Below are positions 58,538-64,000 of a stretch of DNA of 64,000 nt, in pieces. The notes under the pieces are model-generated. The model had not been told where the DNA came from, did no database searches, and saw only the letters and a program-made list of their open reading frames with translations. The DNA is taken from NCBI GenBank assembly GCA_020850355.1, contig JADZEX010000067.1:79477-143476 (forward strand), given 5' to 3'. This DNA comes from Fimbriimonadaceae bacterium. GTDB lineage: Bacteria > Armatimonadota > UBA10988. The number at the start of each line of letters is the position of its first letter. The stretch's first letter is position 1. A program made the position numbers and the translations under genes.

Positions 58538-59809
58538 TTACCCCAATCGTTCGGTCGGGCGGGTCGCCTGGCTCGACCGCGCCAGCGCATCCTGGGTGAT
58601 CTGGCCACCCTGGTCGAGCGTCGCCTCCATCTCTTCCAAGACCCGCGTTGCCTCCACCTTGCCAAGTCGCTTCGTCAACTGCTTCTTGCGGGCCAGCACC
58701 GCGGTCTGACGCGCCCGGTCACCGCCCGAGACTGCGGATTCCAGTTGCTCCTCCAGCAGCGCGTCGATGCACTCGGTCGCCAGCCGGACCACCTCGGGAT
58801 TGCGCTGCGCCAGCGCCCGCTCGTTGTCGGTCAGCTCGTAGACGACCGGCACCGTGGCCTGCCGGGCGCGCCCCTCGTCCAGCCAGGTCGCTTCGACCTC
58901 CAGCAGCCGCGCCCGGCCCGGCTGCGCTGCGGGCGGCTCGGGCGTCACGATGTCGAGCAGATAGGCCTGCGGTTGCCCCTCCTGAAAGGTGCCCAGCGGC
59001 ACGCTCAGCGCATCGCCGCGCAGGTCCAGATCGTCGAACAGCTTCTTCTCGGGGTAGACCCGCCAGAGCCGGCGGACCTCGCCGCCGAGGTGCCGCGCGG
59101 TCAGCGTCACCTCGTTCAGCACGGTGCGCTGGATGCGCGCAAACTCCGCGCCGAACTGCGCCGTCAGGTCGGTCAGTTCGGGGCAGTACAAGAACTGCCC
59201 GTTGCCGCTGTCGGCCAGCCGTCGCAGGAAGCCCTGGTCGTAGTTGGCGGCATCGCCGAGACCGATACAGGTCAGCGAGATGCCCCGCTCGTGCATCTCG
59301 CGGTCGACGCGGCGGACGTACGGGTCACGGTCCTCGTCGACGTAGCCGTTGACCGTCGTCGGATAGCCGTCGCTGAGCAGCAGCACGAAGCTGGTGCGGT
59401 CCGGCCCGGCGTGGCGGCTGACCTCGTAGAAGATGCTCTCGATGCCGGGCAGCAGCGAGGTCACGCCCTCGGCGGCCAGGTGGCGCAAGGCCTCGGCGGC
59501 CTGCTGCTCGGTCGCCGCGCCGGCCGGCGCGCTGTGCAACAGCGTGCGCGCCTCGCTGTTGAAGACCACCAGCGTCACCAGATCCTGTGGCGAGAGCGCC
59601 GCGATCAGCGCCGTGGCGGCCTCGCGGGCGCGGCGCAGCTTCTCGCCGTTCATCGACTCGCTGGTGTCCAGCAGCAGGCCCAGGTTGAGCGGTAGCCGGG
59701 TGAGCGCGCGCGGTGGGGTCAGCTCGACCAGGACGGTGGTCAGGAACTCGCCCTGCAACGGGCGGTAGGCCTTGTCCAGCGCGGTGCGCAGGCGCAGTCC
59801 ATCAGCCAT
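58538..59809 (-). CDS. VWA-domain protein
   Basis: The protein has 423 residues. The von Willebrand factor A domain at about 40-215 has a complete MIDAS metal site: DTSES (48-52), the Thr in GVTSLLPG and the Asp in LLSDGYPT. A C-terminal region (230-423) of beta strands then charged helices follows, including EKKLFDDLDLRGDALSVPLG and QTAVLARKKQLTKRLGKVEA. It has no signal or membrane segment, so it is cytoplasmic. Genes for VWA, PP2C and kinase together are the theme of the TerY-P triad described for tellurium/stress systems, though TerD-type proteins are absent here. It overlaps the PP2C gene by 8 bp. Confidence 0.92.
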   Translation of the reverse strand: MADGLRLRTALDKAYRPLQGEFLTTVLVELTPPRALTRLPLNLGLLLDTSESMNGEKLRRAREAATALIAALSPQDLVTLVVFNSEARTLLHSAPAGAATEQQAAEALRHLAAEGVTSLLPGIESIFYEVSRHAGPDRTSFVLLLSDGYPTTVNGYVDEDRDPYVRRVDREMHERGISLTCIGLGDAANYDQGFLRRLADSGNGQFLYCPELTDLTAQFGAEFARIQRTVLNEVTLTARHLGGEVRRLWRVYPEKKLFDDLDLRGDALSVPLGTFQEGQPQAYLLDIVTPEPPAAQPGRARLLEVEATWLDEGRARQATVPVVYELTDNERALAQRNPEVVRLATECIDALLEEQLESAVSGGDRARQTAVLARKKQLTKRLGKVEATRVLEEMEATLDQGGQITQDALARSSQATRPTERLG

Positions 59810-61229
59810 CAGCCTCTCCCGTCAGGTTGACCACCAGCACCGTGATGTTGTCCTTGGCCCCGGCCCAGCGCGCCGCCACGGTCAGCGCCTCGGCGCACAG
59901 CCAGGCTTCGGGCTGCTGCTCCAAGAGGCTCGCCAGGTCACGGTCGCGGAGCCGTTCCGTGAGGCCGTCGCTGCACAGCAGCAGGCGGTCGCCCGGTCGC
60001 AACAGACGCATCACCAGCGTCGGCTGCACCGGCTCGCCCTGCCCCAAGCACTGCGTCAGAACGCCCGCATCGGGATGCAGAGCCGCCTCGTCGTCGGTCA
60101 GTTGCCCTTCGTCCAGCAGGGCCTGCACCAGGCTGTCGTCGCGCGTCAGCCGCTGCAACTGCTGGTCGCGCCAGAGGTAGGCCCGGGAATCGCCGACATT
60201 GGCCAGGAACAGCCGACGCCCGAGCCGGAGGCCTGCCACAAGCGTCGTGCCAGGCCCCTTCGGCAAGTCGTCGCGCAGCCCGCGAACGGCCTCGTCGGCC
60301 GCCAGGACGGCGGCCCGCAGGGCCTCGAAGAGCGCCCCATTGCCCTGAGCTGGGAGCGGCTCGCCGGCCAGATCCGCCTCGGCCAGGGCCATCGTCAGCC
60401 CGCTGACCAGCGCGCTCAGCCCCAGCCGGGCGGCCCGGTCACCGTCGCGGTGCCCGCCCACGCCGTCGGCCACTGCCAGCAGGTCGTAGGCTTCGGGCTC
60501 GCCCTGCGTCAGCATCGTCTGCACCAGGTGCAGCGCCGTGTCGTCGTTGTGCGCGCGGTACGGTCCGCCGTCGCTGGCGAGACCGACCGCCGCGGCGATG
60601 TCGCCGCTCCAGTGCGCGGCGCGCAGCGCGGCGAGCCGCTGCGGCAGGGCGCACTGGCCGGTGTGTAGCTCACCCAACAACTGCGACAGCTCGACCGACC
60701 AGCAGCCGGCCGGGTCGAGCAGTTCGTCGGCCAGCAGCCCGAGGGCCACGTCCGGCACCTCGGCCGGCCCGGCCGGGCGCAACGGGCCCAGGTAGACCAG
60801 GCCACCGTCTGGCCGCAGGCCCAGGTTCTCGGCCGTCAGCCCGGTCAGCGTCCCGCCGCTGGCGACGACTTCGTCGGCCACCTCGGCGGCGGCCCGGAGC
60901 AACTCGAGGGCGGTCTCATCGTCACGCACCGGGGCCTGACTGACCAGCCAGCCTTCGCTGACCGCGTCGAGCAGCAGCAGATCCTGGTCTTCGTACGGCA
61001 GGTGCAACAAGACCCCGGGCAGGGCTCCTCGCCCCGGCTGCCCCGGCTGCCGCAGGTCGGGCGGATCACCCGCGGCGCGGGCCAGCAGCAGGCGCCGCAC
61101 CGGGCGCTGTCCCGAGTTGTCGAGCACGGCATAGAGCTGCCCGTCGGCGGTCGCCCCGAGGTGCCGCCAAACCTCCAACGTGCCGGCCAGCACGGTGCCC
61201 TCGGGCAACACCGGCAACGTACTGCTCAT
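59802..61229 (-). CDS. PP2C-type phosphatase with N-terminal kinase-like (pseudokinase) region
   Basis: The protein has 475 residues from ATG 61229 with GAGGTGGAG upstream. The C-terminal half (about 220-475) is a PP2C phosphatase: YRAHNDDTAL (metal Asp), LLAVADGVGGHRDGD, FLANVGDSRAYLW, GDRLLLCSDGLTE and GAKDNITVLVV. All metal-binding Asp positions appear present. The N-terminal 200 residues (GTLEVWRHLGATADGQLYAV and ENLGLRPDGGLVYLGPLRPA) look like a kinase fold without HRD or DFG, so a pseudokinase is likely. A phosphatase fused to a dead kinase could bind the operon's active kinases. It overlaps both neighbours. Confidence 0.88.
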   Translation of the reverse strand: MSSTLPVLPEGTVLAGTLEVWRHLGATADGQLYAVLDNSGQRPVRRLLLARAAGDPPDLRQPGQPGRGALPGVLLHLPYEDQDLLLLDAVSEGWLVSQAPVRDDETALELLRAAAEVADEVVASGGTLTGLTAENLGLRPDGGLVYLGPLRPAGPAEVPDVALGLLADELLDPAGCWSVELSQLLGELHTGQCALPQRLAALRAAHWSGDIAAAVGLASDGGPYRAHNDDTALHLVQTMLTQGEPEAYDLLAVADGVGGHRDGDRAARLGLSALVSGLTMALAEADLAGEPLPAQGNGALFEALRAAVLAADEAVRGLRDDLPKGPGTTLVAGLRLGRRLFLANVGDSRAYLWRDQQLQRLTRDDSLVQALLDEGQLTDDEAALHPDAGVLTQCLGQGEPVQPTLVMRLLRPGDRLLLCSDGLTERLRDRDLASLLEQQPEAWLCAEALTVAARWAGAKDNITVLVVNLTGEADG

Positions 61230-62527
61230 CGCTCCACCTCGTCGACCACCGGCTTCACGATCAGCCGCACCACGACATCGGCGAACTCCAGGCGTTGCGC
61301 GGGAGAGAGCTCCCAGACGGTCTCCGGCTCGACCCGCTGCCCGTCCAGCCGGGTCGGGTTGAGGCTGCGGTGGATCTCCACCTCGAAGCTGCGCCCGACC
61401 CGCCGCAGCGTAGCGTGACGCCGCGAGACGTGTCGCCCCGCGTCCGCGGCGCTGAGGTCGATCTCCGGGAAGTGCTGCTGCTCCGGGTCGGCGCGCCCGA
61501 CCAGCGACTCGGCCCGGTCCAGGTAGGCGGTCGTGGCGGGCCGGTGCGGCGGCACGATCTGCACCATCGCGACCTGGTAGAGCGCGCCATCGGCGCCACA
61601 GTAGAGCGCCGCGTCGCTGCTCGGCTCGCGACCGCACTGCGGGCAGTAGCAGGCCAGCAGCGGGTGCTGGTTGCGCGGCCGCAGCCGGAGCGGCGGGCTG
61701 GCCGGGGCGGCGACCGTCGCAGTCAGCGCTGCCCGCAGTTCGGCGGCCGTCGCATAGCGCTCCAGCGGCGCCTGGGCCAGCGCGCGCAGAATCGCCTGCC
61801 GTAGCGCCAGCGGCAGGTCGGCCTCCCAGCCGCGGAAGTCGGTCGGCGTCTGCCGCGAGACCGGCGGCGCCGCGGTCGATAGCTCATAGAGCACCGCGCC
61901 GACCGTGTAGACATCGGTTGCCGGGGTCAGCTCCAACCCGCTGCCGTACAGCTCGGGCGGCGCGTAGCCTTCGGTGCCCAGCCCCTGCGTCGCGCCGCGC
62001 CCCTCGCTGCTGTCGTGGGCCGTGCCAAAGTCGATCAGCTTCAGCCGCTGCGCCGCGGCGTCCCACATCACGTTGGCGGGCTTCAGGTCGCGGTAGATGA
62101 TGCGATGCGAGTGCAGCAGCTCCAGCGCGGCACAGAGCTGCTCGCCAATCGCGACCACCGTCGGCGCGTCGAACGGCCGGCCCTGCTCCAGGCGGGTCTG
62201 CTCCAGAATCTGCCGCAGCGTCGTGCCCTGGACGTGTTCCATCACCACGAAGCGGTCGTCGTCGCGCTGGATCAGCTCGTGACCGCGCACCAGCAGCGGA
62301 CTGCGCAGCGTGGTGATCAGTGCCGCTTCGCGCTCGAAGCAGCGGAGCTGGTAGGACTTGTCGCTGTCGCGCAGCTCCTCGGCCGGGGCGAACTGCTTGA
62401 CCACCCGCCAGTCGCCGGCGGCGGTGCGGGCGCGGAAGGCACAACCATACGCCCCGCGGTTGATCGTCGCGGTGATCAGATACGTTTCGAGCTGCCCCTC
62501 CAGGAGGTCTCCGGGCCGCAGGACCAT
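61226..62527 (-). CDS. Ser/Thr protein kinase with zinc ribbon and FHA domain
   Basis: The protein has 433 residues from ATG 62527; the promoter position excludes the upstream GTG at 62626. The kinase domain (about 15-290) has the loop NRGAYGCAF, Lys44 (VVKQF) and YRDLKPANVM (145-154, Tyr replacing the usual His of HRD). DFG (166-168) and GTEGYAPPE complete it. A zinc ribbon (CYCPQCGREPSSDAALYCG) and then an FHA domain (about 355-433: LVGRADP, HVSRRHATL, NPTRLDG) follow. Kinase and phosphothreonine reader are thus in one chain, allowing self-recognition or docking. It heads the operon and has a strong promoter. Confidence 0.92.
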   Translation of the reverse strand: MVLRPGDLLEGQLETYLITATINRGAYGCAFRARTAAGDWRVVKQFAPAEELRDSDKSYQLRCFEREAALITTLRSPLLVRGHELIQRDDDRFVVMEHVQGTTLRQILEQTRLEQGRPFDAPTVVAIGEQLCAALELLHSHRIIYRDLKPANVMWDAAAQRLKLIDFGTAHDSSEGRGATQGLGTEGYAPPELYGSGLELTPATDVYTVGAVLYELSTAAPPVSRQTPTDFRGWEADLPLALRQAILRALAQAPLERYATAAELRAALTATVAAPASPPLRLRPRNQHPLLACYCPQCGREPSSDAALYCGADGALYQVAMVQIVPPHRPATTAYLDRAESLVGRADPEQQHFPEIDLSAADAGRHVSRRHATLRRVGRSFEVEIHRSLNPTRLDGQRVEPETVWELSPAQRLEFADVVVRLIVKPVVDEVER

Positions 62528-62577
62528 CGCCGCGCCAACGCCCTTCTGCCGACCGGCCGACGGCCCCGGCTGTCCCG

Positions 62578-62607
62578 ATTCTAGTGCCGCGCCGGCCGCC
62601 TCGTCAA
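62578..62607 (-). promoter_or_regulatory. Promoter of the phosphosignalling operon
   Basis: On the minus strand TTGACG (62602-62607) and TAGAAT (62578-62583) are 18 bp apart. The leader to the ATG at 62527 would be about 44 bases. The five genes down to 56568 overlap or nearly touch, so one promoter can serve all of them. Confidence 0.75.
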
Positions 62608-62651
62608 CCAACGGCCGCCGGGCCACAGCCTGGGGGCAACCCGCCGGGAGG

Positions 62652-63473
62652 CTAGACCAGCAGGCTCAGCCCATCGTAGCCAACCACCGCGCCGCGTGGC
62701 TCGAACCAGGCGACCAGCTCCTCATAGAGCCCGGCGCCGTTGTGGGTGAAGTGGTTGACAACCACCTGCGCCGTTGCCTGCAGCGCGCCCAGCGCCACCA
62801 GCCGGTCGCGGAACTCCAGCGCGGCGGCGGCGCCGAGGTGGCCGTTGCGGCGGTCCGGATAGCCCAGTCCGTAGGTACACTCGATCACCGCCGCGTCGAG
62901 CTGCGCCCCGCGGAGCAAGTCCCAACTGGCCTCGGGCCACCAGCCCGTGTCGTTGCCGATCAGCAGACCGCGGCCGCCCTGGCGCAGCACGTAGTTGAGC
63001 GCCTGCTCCTCCGCCCCGGCATGGTTGGCCTCAACCGGCAGCACCTCGTAGTCACCGCTGGCGACGGCCTCGCCCGCGTGCAGCAGGTGTGGCTGCAGGC
63101 TCAGCGCCTCCCAGTTGGCGCCGCTCTCGCCGGCGATCCGGTCGAGCACCTGCTGGTTGCCGTAAATCGCCAGCGGACCGGCCACCTGGCTGAACCCGCG
63201 GTGGCGCCAGTACAGTTCGGGCGGCGTGAGGTGGTCGCTGTGGCTGTGGGTGAACAGAATCCGCTGCACCGCGGTCAGGTCGACGGCGAACTCGTGACAC
63301 TGCCAGTGGCTGTCCGGCCCAAAGTCGACCAGCGTGTCGTGGTTGACGGCGTAGGCGGTGCGACGGCGCAGGTTGCGCCCGCCGCGGCGCCGCGCTTCGA
63401 CGCAGACCTCGCAGCAGCAGAAGATGGCCGGCCAGGCTTCGGCCGCGGCGGAACCCAGCAAAGTCAGTTGCAT
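62652..63473 (-). CDS. PhnP-like metallo-beta-lactamase fold hydrolase
   Basis: The protein has 273 residues from ATG 63473, with GGGAAG upstream. The metal-binding motif THSHSDH (75-81) and later VEANHAGAEE, IGNDTGWW and VVNHFTHNG give the full metallo-beta-lactamase ligand set. The N-terminal CCCEVCVEARRRGGRNLRRR is like the Cys-rich, Arg-rich opening of PhnP, a cyclic phosphodiesterase of phosphonate breakdown, and of related LipB-linked hydrolases. No phn genes are near, so the substrate is probably another cyclic or phosphodiester compound. It is preceded by the groEL terminators. Confidence 0.85.
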   Translation of the reverse strand: MQLTLLGSAAAEAWPAIFCCCEVCVEARRRGGRNLRRRTAYAVNHDTLVDFGPDSHWQCHEFAVDLTAVQRILFTHSHSDHLTPPELYWRHRGFSQVAGPLAIYGNQQVLDRIAGESGANWEALSLQPHLLHAGEAVASGDYEVLPVEANHAGAEEQALNYVLRQGGRGLLIGNDTGWWPEASWDLLRGAQLDAAVIECTYGLGYPDRRNGHLGAAAALEFRDRLVALGALQATAQVVVNHFTHNGAGLYEELVAWFEPRGAVVGYDGLSLLV

Positions 63474-63536
63474 CGATTGCTTCCCAGCCGGTCTGTTCGC
63501 CAGCGGCCGGTGGGCGCCTGCCGACCCAACGCACGC

Positions 63537-63562
63537 CGCCCCACGGCCGCAGCCGTGGGGCG
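63537..63562 (-). terminator. Second hairpin in the groEL-hydrolase gap
   Basis: CGCCCCACGGC (63537-63547) and GCCGTGGGGCG (63552-63562) form a perfect 11-bp stem with a CGCA loop. It lies downstream of the minus-strand groEL stop, after a first hairpin, in the 129-bp gap before the next gene. No T-tract follows. Confidence 0.6.
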
Positions 63563-63576
63563 GGTGGCGATCCAAG

Positions 63577-63596
63577 CTGCCGACCTGGGTCGGCAG
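63577..63596 (-). terminator. First hairpin directly after groEL
   Basis: CTGCCGACC and GGTCGGCAG form a near-perfect stem with a very short loop, starting only 7 bases past the groEL stop codon at 63603. With the 11-bp hairpin at 63537-63562 it makes a tandem terminator candidate. Both lack a T-tract. Confidence 0.55.
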
Positions 63597-63602
63597 TGGG
63601 GA

Positions 63603-64000
63603 TCAATAGTCGGGGTAGGCCGGCGCCGCGGCTTTCGCGTCTTCGGGCTTCTCGGCGATCAGCGCTTCGGTGGTCAGGATCATCGAAGCGATGGAGGCCG
63701 CGTTCTCGAGCGCGGTGCGGGTGGTCTTGACCGGGTCGATGACGCCGGCGGCGATCAGGTCCTCGTAGGTCTCGGTGAGGGCGTTGAAGCCGACACTGAA
63801 GTCCTGCGAGCGGACGTGATTGACAACCACGGAGCCTTCCAGACCGGCGTTGTTGGCGATCTGGCGGAGCGGCTCTTCGAGCGAGCGGCGGATGATGTCG
63901 ACGCCGGTCTGGGCGTCGTCGCTGTCGGCCTTGAGACCGTCCAGGGCGCTCTGGGCGCGCAGCAGCGCGACGCCGCCGCCGGGGACGATGCCTTCTTCGA
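63603..64000 (-). CDS. groEL: 60-kDa chaperonin GroEL, C-terminal part (N-terminus beyond window)
   Basis: The last 131 residues are visible; the gene continues beyond the window. GroEL forms the double-ring ATP-dependent folding chamber with GroES. Visible are [15 protein letters not shown] (the ATP-domain hinge region), [40 protein letters not shown] and [16 protein letters not shown], all canonical. The C-terminus ends in [13 protein letters not shown] rather than the usual Gly-Gly-Met repeats, so the disordered tail that fills the GroEL cavity is different or absent. Two tandem hairpins follow the stop codon. Confidence 0.97.
   Translation of the reverse strand, partial: EEGIVPGGGVALLRAQSALDGLKADSDDAQTGVDIIRRSLEEPLRQIANNAGLEGSVVVNHVRSQDFSVGFNALTETYEDLIAAGVIDPVKTTRTALENAASIASMILTTEALIAEKPEDAKAAAPAYPDY

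Noticed and set aside
62528..62626. GTG start at 62626 for the kinase-FHA gene
   Set aside because: It lies upstream of the predicted -35 and -10 elements, so the codons before 62527 would not be transcribed from that promoter, and they lack kinase homology.

Overview
This is a gene-dense bacterial chromosome segment with very high GC and strong G/C bias at third codon positions. Genes lie on both strands with short gaps and many 1-8 bp overlaps. I see no phage, plasmid, transposase or CRISPR signature. The gene set suggests a free-living heterotroph that degrades complex glycans: Tat-exported Gfo/Idh/MocA oxidoreductases, a sulfatase, a very large heparinase II/III-like enzyme, a FAD oxidoreductase with a golvesin-like tail, URO-D superfamily proteins, TIM-barrel sugar phosphate isomerases and ADP-ribosylglycohydrolases. 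This mixture is typical of Armatimonadota, Lentisphaerota, Hydrogenedentota and Planctomycetota. I lean weakly to Armatimonadota or a relative, but no marker in the window settles it.

Layout. 1-8.2 kb: ceramidase-like protein (cut by the window edge), endonuclease/phosphatase-family membrane protein, ADP-ribosylglycohydrolase, beta-propeller, then a minus-strand operon of 2-hydroxyacid dehydrogenase, RmlA and a small membrane protein. 8.4-12.3 kb: secreted beta-propeller, alpha/beta hydrolase, URO-D protein. 12.3-14.2 kb: a complete type II restriction-modification pair of the XcyI/Cfr9I type, apparently leaderless. 14.2-18.7 kb: oxidoreductase, RidA, AEC transporter, WecA/MraY-type transferase, second ADP-ribosylglycohydrolase. 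18.8-32.6 kb: catabolic island with a VCBS/FG-GAP gene remnant, FAD oxidoreductase, URO-D protein, isomerases, Tat oxidoreductases, a carboxypeptidase-regulatory-like lipoprotein, a sulfatase and an ApbE-like protein. 32.8-39.3 kb: three soluble signalling proteins, the most unusual locus here, starting with an S1-like/receiver/GAF/ATPase fusion. 39.4-49.3 kb: heparinase-like giant, hydrolase, greA, a large FlgT-like/copper-amine-oxidase-like secreted protein, tpiA and tRNA-Asp. 49.3-56.6 kb: adenosine deaminase-like, an (alpha/alpha)-type protein, SirB1-like, and a DUF4418/ABC permease/ATPase/beta-propeller lipoprotein operon. 56.6-62.6 kb: five-gene Ser/Thr phosphosignalling operon (kinase-FHA, PP2C, VWA, zinc-ribbon-FHA, kinase). 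62.7-64 kb: PhnP-like metallo-beta-lactamase protein and the C-terminal part of GroEL.

Regulation can be read in several places. Good sigma70-like promoters (TTGNNN, 17-18 bp, TANNNT-like) precede tpiA, tRNA-Asp, greA, ridA, the divergent oxidoreductase, the restriction-modification pair, the sirB1-like operon and the phosphosignalling operon. Strong hairpins follow groEL, tpiA and the lipoprotein gene.
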